Positions 37,804 to 47,364 of a stretch of DNA of 64,000 nucleotides are shown piece after piece (the first letter of the stretch is position 1; each line of letters starts with the position of its first letter). Below the pieces are notes generated by a model. It saw only the letters and a program-made list of their open reading frames with translations, did no database searches and was not told where the DNA came from. The stretch is from JAKFDI01 sp044508835 (lineage in GTDB: Bacteria > Pseudomonadota > Gammaproteobacteria > Burkholderiales > Burkholderiaceae_C): positions 54,331 through 118,330 of the forward strand of contig JBIQHD010000012.1 of the NCBI GenBank assembly GCA_044508835.1, given 5' to 3'. Position numbers and translations under genes: made by a program.

Positions 37804-38847
37804 CTATTTGGCGCGCGCGTTCACGGCCTTCTCGGCCTGGGTGACGAGCGAGGCGCCGATCTGCGTCTTCCACTTGTCGTACACCGGGCGCGTGGCCTTG
37901 ACGAAGGCGGCGCGCTCGGCGTCGGAGAGCTGGGTCACCGTCACGCCGTGGCCCTCGATCTCCTTGAGCAGCGCGGGGTCCTCCTTGGAGATGCCCTTGC
38001 GCGCGAGCGCGAGCTGCTGCTTGCCGGCGTCGAGCGCGGCCTGGCGCACGATGTCGCGGTCGGCGGGCGTCCAGCTGTTCCACACCTGCTTGTTGACGAC
38101 GAAGATCAGCGGGTCGGCCACGTAGCCCCACAGCGTGAGGTACTTCTGGCTCACGTTGTGCAGCTTGGCGGCGGTGAAGATCGACAGCGGGTTCTCCTGC
38201 CCGTCGACCGCGCCGCTGGCCATGGCGGGCTGGGCGTCGGTCCAGCTCATCTGCGTCGGGTTGGCGCCGAGCGCGGTGAAGGTGTCGATGAACAGCGGCG
38301 AGCCCACGATGCGCAGCTTCAGGCCCTTCAGGTCCTCGGGCGTGCGGATGGCGTGCTTCGAGTTGCTGATCTCGCGGAAGCCGTTCTCGCCCCAGGCGAG
38401 CGGCACCACGTCGCCGCGCTCGAGGAGCTTGAAGAGCTCCTTGCCGACGTCGCCCTGCGTGAGGGCGTCGATGGCGGCGTAGTCGGGCATCAGGAAGGGC
38501 AGCGAGAACAGGTTCAGCTGCTTGACCTGCGGCGACCAGTTGATGGTGCTGCCGATGGCCATGTCGATCACGCCCTGGCGCAGCGCCGTCAGCTCGCGCG
38601 TCTGGTCGCCCTGCACCAGCGAGACGCCGGGATACAGCTTGATGTTGATGCGCCCGTCGGTGCGCTGCTTCACCAGGTCGGCCCAGATCTCGCCGCCCTT
38701 GCCCCAGGGGAAGGCCGGGCCGAGCACCAGCGACATCTTGTACTCGGACTTGTAGCTGCCCTGCGCCTGCGCGAGGGCCGGCATGGCGAGGGCGGCCGCG
38801 GCGGCGAGCGTCGCGGCGGCGGTGGACAGGAGGTTGCGGCGTTTCAT
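37804..38847 (-). CDS. dctP: TRAP transporter substrate-binding protein DctP
   Basis: A 347-residue periplasmic receptor. The signal peptide is Ala-rich, ending AQAQG near residue 29. LPLSVPL-type strands are replaced here by KMSLVLGPAFPWGKGGE, and LKLRIVGSPLFIDTFTALGANP contains the Arg that binds the carboxylate of the ligand. GGAGA lies upstream of the ATG. It is the last gene of dctQ-dctM-dctP. It probably binds a C4-dicarboxylate or related organic acid; the substrate is unproven. Confidence 0.93.
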   Translation of the reverse strand: MKRRNLLSTAAATLAAAAALAMPALAQAQGSYKSEYKMSLVLGPAFPWGKGGEIWADLVKQRTDGRINIKLYPGVSLVQGDQTRELTALRQGVIDMAIGSTINWSPQVKQLNLFSLPFLMPDYAAIDALTQGDVGKELFKLLERGDVVPLAWGENGFREISNSKHAIRTPEDLKGLKLRIVGSPLFIDTFTALGANPTQMSWTDAQPAMASGAVDGQENPLSIFTAAKLHNVSQKYLTLWGYVADPLIFVVNKQVWNSWTPADRDIVRQAALDAGKQQLALARKGISKEDPALLKEIEGHGVTVTQLSDAERAAFVKATRPVYDKWKTQIGASLVTQAEKAVNARAK

Positions 38848-38864
38848 GGGGTTGTCTCCAGGGG

Positions 38865-40166
38865 TTAGAGGTAGCCGAGCACTCCGGGCAACCAGAGCGC
38901 CAGCGGGGGGAACACGATGACGAACAGCAGCGCGACCATCATGGCCAGCAGCATCCAGACGATCCAGGGCAGCGTCTGCTCCATGCGTACGCCGGCGATG
39001 CGGCACGACACCATCAGGTTCACCGCCAGCGGCGGCGTGAACTGGCCCACCGCCACCATCAGCGTGATGATGACGCCGAACCACACCAGGTCCCACTGGA
39101 AGGCCTGCGCGATCGGCAGCAGCAGCGGCACGAAGATGAGGAAGATCGAGATGCCGTCGAGCACCATGCCCACGATCATCAGCAGCAGGACGAGCACCGC
39201 CATCACGCCCCATTCGCCCAGGCCCGAATGGATGAGCGCGTTGGCGATCGGGTCGATCAGGCTGAGCGTGGACAGCGAGTAGGCGAACACGCCCGCGAGC
39301 GCGACCACCATCATGATGACGGCCGAGATCTCCGCCCCCTCGGCGAAGATCGGGAACAGGTCGCGCAGCCTGATGGTGCGGTAGATGACCATGCCCACGA
39401 ACAGGCCGTAGAACACCGCCACCACGGCCGCCTCGGTGGGCGTGAACCAGCCGGCGCGCATGCCGCCGAGGATGAGCACCGGCGCGGCCAGCCCCCACGA
39501 GGCCTCACGCAGGCTGCGCCAGAACGGCGGGCGCGGCTGCTCGGCCTCGAGCGCCCCCATCTTGTGGCGCCGCGCCAGCCACACCGCCGGCACGATGAGC
39601 GCCAGCCCCGCCAGCACGCCCGGCACCATGCCCGCGGCGAACAGCGCCGGCACCGAGGCGCCGGGCACCATCACCGAGTAGATGATCATCGCCACCGAGG
39701 GCGGGATCAGGATGTCGGTGGCCGCCGCGGCGCCCACCACCCCGGCCGAGTAGGCGCGCGGATAGCCGGCGCGCGACATGGCCGCGATCATCACCGCGCC
39801 CACCGCCGCGGCGTTGGCCGGGCCGGAGCCGGAGATGCCGCCGAGGAACATCGCCACCGCGATCGCCACCAGCGGCAGCATGCCCGGGCCGCGGCCGACG
39901 ATGGCCACCGCCAGGTTGACCAGCCGCTGCGCCACACCGGAGCGGTCGAAGATCGAGCCGACCAGCACGAACATCGGGATCGCCAGCAGCGGGTACTTCG
40001 CCACGCCGGCGAAGAAGTTCTGCGGCACGGCCAGCAGGCCGAAGAACTGCGCCTCGGGGTTGGCCACGGCGATGGCGATCGTGCCGCCCACGGCCAGCGC
40101 CACGCCGATCGGCACGCCGACCAGCATCAGCGCGATGAAGACGGCGAACAGCAGCAGCCCGGTCAC
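38865..40166 (-). CDS. dctM: TRAP transporter large permease DctM
   Basis: A 433-residue inner-membrane permease with about 12 membrane helices. VGVPIGVALAVG is near the N-terminus, and GGISGSGPANAAAVGAVMI and PPLAVNLMVSCRIAG are the two family signatures. GTG 40166 is preferred because it overlaps the dctQ stop (GTGA). It imports the ligand delivered by DctP by sodium or proton symport. Confidence 0.94.
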   Translation of the reverse strand: MTGLLLFAVFIALMLVGVPIGVALAVGGTIAIAVANPEAQFFGLLAVPQNFFAGVAKYPLLAIPMFVLVGSIFDRSGVAQRLVNLAVAIVGRGPGMLPLVAIAVAMFLGGISGSGPANAAAVGAVMIAAMSRAGYPRAYSAGVVGAAAATDILIPPSVAMIIYSVMVPGASVPALFAAGMVPGVLAGLALIVPAVWLARRHKMGALEAEQPRPPFWRSLREASWGLAAPVLILGGMRAGWFTPTEAAVVAVFYGLFVGMVIYRTIRLRDLFPIFAEGAEISAVIMMVVALAGVFAYSLSTLSLIDPIANALIHSGLGEWGVMAVLVLLLMIVGMVLDGISIFLIFVPLLLPIAQAFQWDLVWFGVIITLMVAVGQFTPPLAVNLMVSCRIAGVRMEQTLPWIVWMLLAMMVALLFVIVFPPLALWLPGVLGYL

Positions 40167-40678
40167 CGGCGCCCCCGATAGCGCAGGAACAGCCCGAAGG
40201 CGCGCGCCGAGATCGCGAGCGACAGCAGCGGCAGCCAGATCGAGTACCACCACTTCGGCAGGCCGATGCCGGGCGTCGTCTCCTCGTAGCGGTACTCGTC
40301 CCACACCATGCGCACGCTCAGGCCCGCCAGCACCATGAAGAAGGCCGCGCTGCACAGCGCGGCGAACTGCAGCATGCGCCGCCGCCGCGCATGAGGCGCG
40401 GCGTCGACGAAGAACTCGATCTTGATGTGCCGGTCGCGCGCCATGGCGGCGCTGCCGCCCACCAGCGTGAGCACCACCAGCAGGAAGACGGAGATCTCCT
40501 CGGTGAAGCCGAAGGACGCGTCGGTGAAGTAGCGCACCAGCACATTGGCGAAGGTGATGACCGCGATGGCGGCCATCGCGATGACGGCCAGCCATTCCTC
40601 GATCTTCACCGGCACGGCCGGTGGGGGCTCGCTGCCGGCCGCTTCGGGCTGGTCGGGGGGGAGGTTGGAATCGCCCAC
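40163..40678 (-). CDS. dctQ: TRAP transporter small permease DctQ
   Basis: A 171-residue four-helix protein. After a Pro-rich cytosolic start, KIEEWLAVIAMAAIAVITFANVL begins helix 1, and TEEISVFLLVVLTLVGG with ARDRHIKIEF marks the DctQ signature. GTG 40678 is a reasonable start but an earlier one is possible; a TATCAT -10-like element lies on the minus strand upstream. It leads the three-gene operon. Confidence 0.9.
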   Translation of the reverse strand: MGDSNLPPDQPEAAGSEPPPAVPVKIEEWLAVIAMAAIAVITFANVLVRYFTDASFGFTEEISVFLLVVLTLVGGSAAMARDRHIKIEFFVDAAPHARRRRMLQFAALCSAAFFMVLAGLSVRMVWDEYRYEETTPGIGLPKWWYSIWLPLLSLAISARAFGLFLRYRGRR

Positions 40679-40853
40679 GGCTGCTGGCGGTGCAAAAAGG
40701 ACGCGCGATGATAAACGCCGCCCTGCGCCGGCCTTCCCTTTGCCGCCGCGCCGTTCCAGAATCGCCGGCGCAGTCAGGAGGGGAGCAGCCGTTGGGCTTC
40801 CCGTGTTCGAGCCAACCACGGCGCAGCGCGCCCTACCCGACAGAAAGAACCCC

Positions 40854-41942
40854 ATGGCAACGTCGATCGACAGCAAGACGGTGGTCTACGAGATCAAGGC
40901 CACGAACCCCAACGCCATCGCCAACTTCGACAGCGGCAAGCTGGTCAAGGCGATCGGCGACGACCTCGCCAGGTTCGTGGGCAAGCCGATGCAGGGCCTC
41001 GTGGTCAAGGCGAACGACGCCAAGTCGCTGGTCGACAAGGTCAAGAAGGACCTGGTCGCCAAGAAGTGCGAGCAGCCGTGGCTGCGCGCGGGCATGTCGG
41101 GCGCGGACATGATCTTCCTGGTCACCGACCTGAAGAACGGCAAGTACGAGCAGAGCTGCAAGCTCGTCGCCGGCTACAAGGCCATCCGCGAGAAGCTGAA
41201 GGCGCAGGCGGCGATGGTGGTCAACCTCGACAAGGGCGACAAGGTCATCGACCGCGCGGCCAAGGACATGGCCAAGGCCACCGGCACCCGGGCCGTGACC
41301 GGCGACAAGGCCAAGTTCGGCGGCATCGGCGGCACCACGCCCATCATCCTGCTGGCCCATGGCGACGAGGACAAGACGGCCTCGGGCCAGATCTACGGCA
41401 AGGACTTCGCCGGCAAGTCGCCCAAGGAGCTGGTGGCGCTGCTGCTGGACAACAAGAACGAGAAGAAGCGCCTGAGCCCGGACTACGCCGGCACCATCTA
41501 CCTCGACGGCTGCTTCACCGCGCAGGGCGGCGCCATGGCCAACTACACCAAGCAGGTGTGGGACCTGCTCAAGGCGCGCGGGCTCAAGAACGTGAAGGTC
41601 AAGGGCAACCTCGGCGCCGCGGCCACGCTGAAGTCCGGCGACGAGTTGGTGACGACCACCGAGGCCGAGAAGGCCGCCGAGAAGCTCGTCAAGAAGGCGC
41701 AGAAGGACCTCGAGAAGAAGATCGAGCCCTTCGAGAAGAAGCTCGGCGAGATCCTCGCCAAGAAGTACGGCGGCAAGGAAGGGCCGGCGTTCGAGAAGGA
41801 CGACGGGGTCAAGAAGCTGAACGCCGCCATCGAGAAGCTCCACAAGGACGCGCAGAAGGCGCTGCACGCCGAGGTCAAGAAGATCCCCGGCTACGAGGTC
41901 AAGAACCTGGTGGGCCAGTTCGGCCTGACGCGGCTGAACTGA
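40854..41942 (+). CDS. Lysine-rich protein with possible caspase-like (clan CD) motifs
   Basis: A 362-residue soluble protein of unrecognised family. It is unusually rich in Lys (AAG codons), with almost no Arg towards the C-terminus, which sets it apart from its neighbours. IILLAHGDED has His169-Gly170 after a hydrophobic strand, and TIYLDGCFTA has Cys220 after another, 50 residues later. This HG...GC spacing and strand context resembles caspase-fold cysteine peptidases (MARTX/TcdB CPD, C80, C11). The remainder is coiled and highly charged (VKKAQKDLEKKIEPFEKK). No signal peptide. ATG 40854 has a poor ribosome site. The family could be unrelated to peptidases; no database match is claimed. 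Confidence 0.6.
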   Translation: MATSIDSKTVVYEIKATNPNAIANFDSGKLVKAIGDDLARFVGKPMQGLVVKANDAKSLVDKVKKDLVAKKCEQPWLRAGMSGADMIFLVTDLKNGKYEQSCKLVAGYKAIREKLKAQAAMVVNLDKGDKVIDRAAKDMAKATGTRAVTGDKAKFGGIGGTTPIILLAHGDEDKTASGQIYGKDFAGKSPKELVALLLDNKNEKKRLSPDYAGTIYLDGCFTAQGGAMANYTKQVWDLLKARGLKNVKVKGNLGAAATLKSGDELVTTTEAEKAAEKLVKKAQKDLEKKIEPFEKKLGEILAKKYGGKEGPAFEKDDGVKKLNAAIEKLHKDAQKALHAEVKKIPGYEVKNLVGQFGLTRLN

Positions 41943-42015
41943 CCGCGGGCGAAGGGAACGCGGCGGGCGCGGCGCGACTCCCTCAGGGCCTTCCCCGCGA
42001 CTTCCCGCCCCCGCC

Positions 42016-42483
42016 ATGCTGCGCACCCTCAAGGACCTCTTCGATTCGATCGTCCCGCCGCCCGCGGCCGCCTGCGCCGCCGCGGACGAGCACGGCCTGC
42101 AGCTCGCCGCCGCCGTGCTGCTGGTCGAGGTGATGCGCGCCGACGCCGGCATGAGCGACGCCGAGCGGCGCGCGGCCTTGCAGGTCCTGCAGGCCAGGTT
42201 CGCGCTCGCCGCGGACGAGGCGGCCCGGCTGGTGGAGCTGGCCGAGGCCACCGCCCGCGGCGCGCACGACCTGCACAGCTTCACCTCGCGCATCAACGAC
42301 GCCTTCGACATGGCGCAGAAGGTGCGCATGGTCGAGGCGATGTGGCAGGTGGCCTATGCCGACGGCCGCCTCGGCGCGCACGAGAACCACACCCTGTGGC
42401 GCGTGGCCGACCTGCTGCACGTGCCGCACGGGGCCTACGTGCACGCCAAGATGCGGGCCAAGGCGGCGGCGGGCCTCGGGTAG
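42016..42483 (+). CDS. TerB family tellurite-resistance/DnaJ-like domain protein
   Basis: A 155-residue all-helical protein. DEHGLQLAAAVLLVEVMRADAG and EAMWQVAYADGRLGAHENHTLWRVADLLHV match the TerB fold with its two acidic metal-binding patches. It is 73 nt after the Lys-rich gene and 47 nt before the MFS gene, in the same direction. TerB domains appear in membrane-stress and phage-resistance contexts, but nothing here ties this gene to one. Confidence 0.82.
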   Translation: MLRTLKDLFDSIVPPPAAACAAADEHGLQLAAAVLLVEVMRADAGMSDAERRAALQVLQARFALAADEAARLVELAEATARGAHDLHSFTSRINDAFDMAQKVRMVEAMWQVAYADGRLGAHENHTLWRVADLLHVPHGAYVHAKMRAKAAAGLG

Positions 42484-42530
42484 GCAGCGGCTGGCGTACA
42501 GTCGCCGCCCTTCCGCCCAGCCCCGCCCGC

Positions 42531-43757
42531 ATGCACCTGCCCCGCCGCCAGGCCGCCATCGTCTTCATCCTCGTCACCGCGATGCTCGACATCGTGGCGA
42601 TGGGCATCGTCATCCCCGTCCTGCCGGCGCTGATCGAGCAGTTCGCGGGATCGAACGCGCGCGCCGGCGCCATCAACGGCGTCTTCGTCGCGCTGTGGGC
42701 GGCGATGCAGTTCGTCGCCTCGCCGGTGATCGGCTCGCTGTCCGACCGGTACGGGCGGCGCCCGGTGCTGCTGGTGTCGGCGCTCGGCCTCGCGGCCGAC
42801 TACGTGCTGATGGCGGTGGCGCCCAACCTGTGGTGGCTGGCGCTCGGGCGCATCGTCACCGGCATCACCTCGGCGAGCTTCACCACCGTCTACGCCTACA
42901 TGGCCGACATCACCCCGCCGGCCGGGCGCGCCCGCGCCTACGGGCTCATCGGCGCGGCCTTCAGCGCCGGCTTCGTGGCCGGGCCGCTGCTCGGCGGCGT
43001 GCTGGGCGAGGTGTCGCCGCGCGCGCCGTTCTGGGTGGCGGCGGCGCTGAGCGGGCTGACCTTCCTCTATGGCCTGTTCATCCTGCCGGAGTCGCTGCCG
43101 CCCGAAAGCCGCATGCCCTTCGCCTGGAAGCGCGCCAATCCGCTGGGCGCGCTGGCGCTGCTGCGCTCGCACCGCGAGCTGACGGGGCTGTCCGTCGTCA
43201 ACTTCCTGCTGTACTTCGCGCACCACGTGTTCTCGGCCGTGTTCGTGCTCTACGCCGGCTACCGCTACGGCTGGGGCGCGTTCGAGGTCGGGCTGCTGCT
43301 GGCGCTGGTGGGCGTGCTCGACATGCTGATGCAGGGGGTGTTCGTCGGCCCGATGGTGCGGCGCTTCGGCGACCGGCGCACCATGGTGTTCGGCCTGTTC
43401 GGCGGCGCGGTGGGCATCGCCTGCATGGGCTGGGCGCCCACCGGGCTGCTGTTCACGCTGGCGATGCTGCCCAACGCGCTGTGGGGCCTGGCGATGCCGA
43501 CGCTGCAGTCGCTGATGACGCAGCGCGTGTCGGAGTCCGAGCAGGGCCAGCTGCAGGGCGCCAACATGAGCGTGGCGAGCATCGCGGGCGTCGCCTCGCC
43601 GCTGTTCTTCGGCGCCGTGTACGCGATGTCGGTGGGCGAGGCGCCGGTATTCCCGCACCCGGGGACGGCGCTGTTCATCGCCGCGCTGGTGCTGCTGGCC
43701 GCGGCGCTGGTCGGCCGGGCGGTGGCGCGTCAGTCGCGCGCGGCGGCGCCCGGCTGA
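42531..43757 (+). CDS. MFS transporter, TetA-like (DHA1)
   Basis: A 408-residue major-facilitator protein with 12 membrane helices. ASPVIGSLSDRYGRRPVLL is the motif A loop (GxLSDRxGRR) between helices 2 and 3, and GRIVTGITSASFTTVYAYMADI follows in helix 4. The architecture resembles tetracycline/proton antiporters, but substrate cannot be judged. A TACAGT -10-like hexamer (42497-42502) lies upstream of the ATG at 42531. The C-terminus overlaps the convergent gene by 28 nt. Confidence 0.87.
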   Translation: MHLPRRQAAIVFILVTAMLDIVAMGIVIPVLPALIEQFAGSNARAGAINGVFVALWAAMQFVASPVIGSLSDRYGRRPVLLVSALGLAADYVLMAVAPNLWWLALGRIVTGITSASFTTVYAYMADITPPAGRARAYGLIGAAFSAGFVAGPLLGGVLGEVSPRAPFWVAAALSGLTFLYGLFILPESLPPESRMPFAWKRANPLGALALLRSHRELTGLSVVNFLLYFAHHVFSAVFVLYAGYRYGWGAFEVGLLLALVGVLDMLMQGVFVGPMVRRFGDRRTMVFGLFGGAVGIACMGWAPTGLLFTLAMLPNALWGLAMPTLQSLMTQRVSESEQGQLQGANMSVASIAGVASPLFFGAVYAMSVGEAPVFPHPGTALFIAALVLLAAALVGRAVARQSRAAAPG

Positions 43758-44110
43758 GCCGGCCGCACCGGCTTCTCGCCTTCGCCGGGGCGCGGGCAGT
43801 CGACCAGCTCGCCCGCGGGCGAGCGCGCGAGCAGCGCGCTGCCGTCGGCGCAGGCCTCGGGCAGGCGCGGCGCCGAGGCCGCCGCTTCGGCCGCGGCCTG
43901 CTGCCGCGCGCGGCGGTGCGCCGGGTTGCGGTCGACGGCGCCGTTGGTGGCCGGCGCGCCGACGGTGCCGTTGGCGCCCGAGCCGCCGCCGAGGCCGGTG
44001 CTGTTGATGCCCGCACCGCCCGGAGCGGGCGGCTGCGGCTGCGCGGCGCACACGCCGGCGGCCAGCGCCAGCGCGGTGAGACTCATCCAGCGTCGCAGGG
44101 TGGATTCCAT
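43730..44110 (-). CDS. Small exported hypothetical protein
   Basis: A 126-residue protein with a signal peptide (MESTLRRWMSLTALALAAGV, CAAQP cleavage region) followed by a Gly/Asn/Thr-rich stretch and a charged Arg/Ala region. One Cys pair (ACADG, VDCPRP) could form a disulphide. No family recognised. It overlaps the MFS stop by 28 nt on the opposite strand; an upstream start extends only into noise. Moderate confidence, mainly from the clear leader. Confidence 0.5.
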   Translation of the reverse strand: MESTLRRWMSLTALALAAGVCAAQPQPPAPGGAGINSTGLGGGSGANGTVGAPATNGAVDRNPAHRRARQQAAAEAAASAPRLPEACADGSALLARSPAGELVDCPRPGEGEKPVRPAQPGAAARD

Positions 44111-44334
44111 GAGCGTTCCTCGGCGCGAGACCTCCTCGCCTGCGGGCCGCGGGCGCGGCCTTGCCACCGAGCGGCAATCGCCGTGCCGGGCGGCCGGCCG
44201 GCACGCATGAAACTTGCCGGCGTGTCTGCGCCACGACCCTCGAATCCGCGGCCGCTCCCGTGCGGCCGCAGCCCCGCCCCGTGTACGATTCCCGACACCT
44301 CCCGCCGCCCGCGCGGCCCCGCCATCACCGGCCC

Positions 44335-45099
44335 ATGATCACCTGGCTCCACGCCGAAGAAGACCGGCTGCCCGACACGAGCCTGGCCATGCCGCGCGAT
44401 GCCGAGGCGCCCGGCCTGCTGGCCGCCGGCGGCGAGCTCAGCCCGGCGCGGCTGACCGAGGCGTACGCCAAGGGCGTGTTCCCGTGGTACGGCCGCGGCC
44501 AGCCGGTGCTGTGGTGGTCGCCCGACCCGCGCATGGTGCTGTTCCCCCACGAGTTCCGGCTGTCGCGCTCGCTGCGCAAGACGCTCGTGAAGTTCGTTCG
44601 CACGCCGGGCTGCGAAGTGCGCATCGACGGCAATTTCCGCCGCGTCATCACCGCCTGCGCCGAGACGCCGCGCGACGGCCAGGACGGCACCTGGATCGTG
44701 CCCGAGATGGTGGAGGCCTACTGCCGCTGGCACGACGCCGGCGTGCCGCACAGCGTCGAGACCTGGATCGGCGGCGAGCTGGCCGGCGGCCTGTACGGGG
44801 TGAGCCTGGGCCGCATGTTCTTCGGCGAGTCGATGTTCGCGCACCGCACCGACGCCTCCAAGATCGCGCTGGCCGCGCTGGTGTGCTTCTGCCTGGAGCA
44901 CCGCATCCCGATGATCGACTGCCAGCAACGCACCACGCACCTCGCCTCGGTGGGCGCGCGCGAGCTGCCGCGCGCCGAGTTCGAGCGGCGCCTGGCGCTC
45001 CAGCTGGCCGGGCCGCCGGTCACCGACTGGACCTATGATCCGCGGCTCTGGGGGCACCTGCTCGCGCCCCCGCCCGCGCCGAAGGACGTGCGCCCGTGA
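44335..45099 (+). CDS. aat: Leucyl/phenylalanyl-tRNA--protein transferase
   Basis: A 254-residue N-end-rule enzyme that adds Leu or Phe to N-terminal Arg/Lys. [23 protein letters not shown] is the signature, [12 protein letters not shown] and [18 protein letters not shown] follow. ATG 44335 is family-typical; the longer frame upstream is not. A TACGAT -10-like element (44284-44289) is ahead. Its stop overlaps the GTG of the next gene (GTGA). With bpt it forms the local N-degron pair. Confidence 0.96.
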   Translation: MITWLHAEEDRLPDTSLAMPRDAEAPGLLAAGGELSPARLTEAYAKGVFPWYGRGQPVLWWSPDPRMVLFPHEFRLSRSLRKTLVKFVRTPGCEVRIDGNFRRVITACAETPRDGQDGTWIVPEMVEAYCRWHDAGVPHSVETWIGGELAGGLYGVSLGRMFFGESMFAHRTDASKIALAALVCFCLEHRIPMIDCQQRTTHLASVGARELPRAEFERRLALQLAGPPVTDWTYDPRLWGHLLAPPPAPKDVRP

Positions 45100-45836
45100 C
45101 GCATCCCAAAGAGCTTCCGCTGTCGTCGCTGCAGTTCTACGCGACGGCGCCCTACCCCTGCAGCTACCTGAGCGACCGCATGGCGCGCTCGCAGGTGGCC
45201 ACGCCCAGCCACCTGATCCACGCCGACGCCTACTCGGGGCTGGTGGCCAACGGCTTCCGGCGCAGCGGCATGTTCACCTACCGGCCCTATTGCGACGGCT
45301 GCCGCGCCTGCGTGCCGCTGCGCGTGCCGGTGGCCACCTTCGCGCCCACGCGCAGCCAGCGCCGCGCCTGGAAGCGCCACCAGGGCCTGCAGTCGCGGGT
45401 GCTGCGGCTGTGCTTCGTGCCCGAGCACTACCAGCTCTACCTGCGCTACCAGGCCGGGCGCCACAGCGGCGGCGGCATGGACCACGACAGCATCGACCAG
45501 TACACCCAGTTCCTGCTGCAAAGCCGCGTCAACTCGCGCCTGGTCGAGTTCCGCGAGCGCAACGCCGACGGCACGGCGGGCGCGCTCAAGATGGTGTCCA
45601 TCCTGGACGTGCTCAACGACGGGCTCTCGGCCGTCTACACCTTCTACGAGCCCGAGCCGCACACGAGCTACGGCACCTACAACGTGCTGTGGCAGATCGA
45701 GCAGACGAAACTTCTGAACCTGCCGCACCTCTATCTCGGCTACTGGATCGGGCAGAGCGAGAAGATGGCCTACAAGGCGCAGTTCCGCCCGCACGAGCGG
45801 CTGGTGGACGGCCGCTGGACCCTGGCCGAAGGCTGA
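45096..45836 (+). CDS. bpt: Aspartate/glutamate leucyltransferase (bacterial ATE1-like)
   Basis: A 246-residue enzyme that adds Leu to N-terminal Asp or Glu, feeding the ClpS-ClpAP N-end-rule pathway. [14 protein letters not shown] and [21 protein letters not shown] carry the CxxC-type motif. YTFYEPE and [19 protein letters not shown] are the conserved C-terminal core. GTG 45096 overlaps the aat stop. ClpS and ClpA are not in the window. Confidence 0.95.
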   Translation: MTHPKELPLSSLQFYATAPYPCSYLSDRMARSQVATPSHLIHADAYSGLVANGFRRSGMFTYRPYCDGCRACVPLRVPVATFAPTRSQRRAWKRHQGLQSRVLRLCFVPEHYQLYLRYQAGRHSGGGMDHDSIDQYTQFLLQSRVNSRLVEFRERNADGTAGALKMVSILDVLNDGLSAVYTFYEPEPHTSYGTYNVLWQIEQTKLLNLPHLYLGYWIGQSEKMAYKAQFRPHERLVDGRWTLAEG

Positions 45837-45841
45837 CCCCC

Positions 45842-46243
45842 ATGCTGCACCCCTCGCGCACCGTCTCCATCGCCATCGCGTGCGCCTGGCAGGACGCCTA
45901 CGAGTTCGTGCGCCTGCCGCAGAACCTGCCGCAGTGGGCGGCGGGCCTGGCCGCCGGCATCGAGTGCCGCGGCGGGGAGTGGATCGCCGATTCGCCCATG
46001 GGCGCGGTCAAGGTGGCGATGACCGGCGCCAACCCCTTCGGCGTGCTCGACCACGAGGTCACCCTGCCCTCGGGCGAACTGGTGCACAACCCGATGCGCG
46101 TGATGCCCAACGGCAGCGGCTGCGAGCTGAGCTTCACGCTCTTTCGCCGCGACGGCATGGACGACGACGCCTTCGAGCGCGATGCCGTGGCGGTGGCCGC
46201 CGACCTGCGCACGCTGAAGGCGTTGCTCGAGCGCGCAGCCTAG
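45842..46243 (+). CDS. SRPBCC family protein
   Basis: A 133-residue START/SRPBCC-type ligand-binding fold: [28 protein letters not shown] opens a helix-grip domain, [24 protein letters not shown] forms strands and [20 protein letters not shown] is the long C-terminal helix. Ligand unknown. It lies 5 nt after bpt in the same direction. Its stop overlaps the convergent FAD gene by 4 nt. Confidence 0.8.
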   Translation: MLHPSRTVSIAIACAWQDAYEFVRLPQNLPQWAAGLAAGIECRGGEWIADSPMGAVKVAMTGANPFGVLDHEVTLPSGELVHNPMRVMPNGSGCELSFTLFRRDGMDDDAFERDAVAVAADLRTLKALLERAA

Positions 46244-47361
46244 GGAAGGCGCTGCAGGCGCGCCACCACCTCGTCGGCGATGGCCAGGCACGAGGTGAGG
46301 CCCGGCGACTCGATGCCGAACAGGTTGACGAGCCCGGGCACGCCGTGCGCCGCCGGGCCCTCGATCGCGAAGTCGGGCGCCGGCTCGTGCCGCGCATGGA
46401 TCTTCGGGCGGCAGCCGCTGTAGGCCGGCTGCAGCGAGCCCTCGGGCAGCCCCGGCCAGTAGCGGCGCACGTCGGCATAGAAGGCGTCGGCGCGCGCCGG
46501 GTCGACGCCGTAGTCGAGCGGCTCCTCCAGCCCGTCGGGCAGCCATTGCACGTCGGGGCCGAAGCGCGCCTGGCCGGCGAGGTCCAGCGTCAGGTGCACG
46601 CCGAGCCAGAACTCCTGCGGCACCGGGTAGACCAGCCGCGTGAACGGCGAGCGCCCGGCACAGGCGTAGTAGCTGCCCTTGCAGAAGTGCGCCCGCGGCA
46701 CGTGCGCGGCCGGCAGCCCGCTCGTGCGCGCGGCGAGCGCGGGCGCCCACAGGCCGGCGGCGTTGACCACCACGGCGGCGGAAAGCTCGAGCGGCTCGTC
46801 GCCGCCCACCCGCACCACGTGCCGGGCGCCGCAGGCGACGGCCTCGACCGGCGAGCGCAGCGCCACCGCGCCGCCGGCGCGTTCCAGGTCGCCCTGCAGC
46901 GCGAGCATCAGCCCGTGGCTGTCGACGATGCCGGTGGACGGCGACAGCAGCGCCGCCACGCAGGCGACCTCCGGCTCCAGCGCCTGCGCCTGCGCGGCCG
47001 TGAGGCGCTGCAGGTCATGCACGCCGTTGGCCTGCGCCTTGCCGAGCAGCGCGTCGAGCGCCGGCAGCTGCGACGCGTCGGTCGCCACCACCAGCTTGCC
47101 GCAGCGCCGGTGCGGCACGCCGTGCGACTCGCAGAAGTCGTACAGCGCCCGGCGGCCCTGCACGCACAGGCGCGCCTTGAGCGAGCCGGCCGGGTAGTAC
47201 AGCCCCGCGTGGATCACCTCGCTGTTGCGCGAGCTGACGCCGGCGCCGATGCGGCCCTCGCCCTCCAGCACGACGACCTCTCGCCCCTGCCGCGCCAGCG
47301 CCCGCGCCACCGCCAGGCCCACGACGCCCGCGCCCACCACCACCGCATCGACGTGCTCCAT
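46240..47361 (-). CDS. FAD-dependent oxidoreductase, L-2-hydroxyglutarate oxidase-like
   Basis: A 373-residue DAO-family flavoprotein. [18 protein letters not shown] is the N-terminal Rossmann motif, [23 protein letters not shown] is typical of the LhgO-like subgroup, and YSGCRPKIH near the C-terminus is also conserved there. It may oxidise an alpha-hydroxy acid. The ATG at 47361 is 3 nt after the AI-2E-type stop on the same strand. Confidence 0.85.
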   Translation of the reverse strand: MEHVDAVVVGAGVVGLAVARALARQGREVVVLEGEGRIGAGVSSRNSEVIHAGLYYPAGSLKARLCVQGRRALYDFCESHGVPHRRCGKLVVATDASQLPALDALLGKAQANGVHDLQRLTAAQAQALEPEVACVAALLSPSTGIVDSHGLMLALQGDLERAGGAVALRSPVEAVACGARHVVRVGGDEPLELSAAVVVNAAGLWAPALAARTSGLPAAHVPRAHFCKGSYYACAGRSPFTRLVYPVPQEFWLGVHLTLDLAGQARFGPDVQWLPDGLEEPLDYGVDPARADAFYADVRRYWPGLPEGSLQPAYSGCRPKIHARHEPAPDFAIEGPAAHGVPGLVNLFGIESPGLTSCLAIADEVVARLQRLP

Positions 47362-47364
47362 GCC

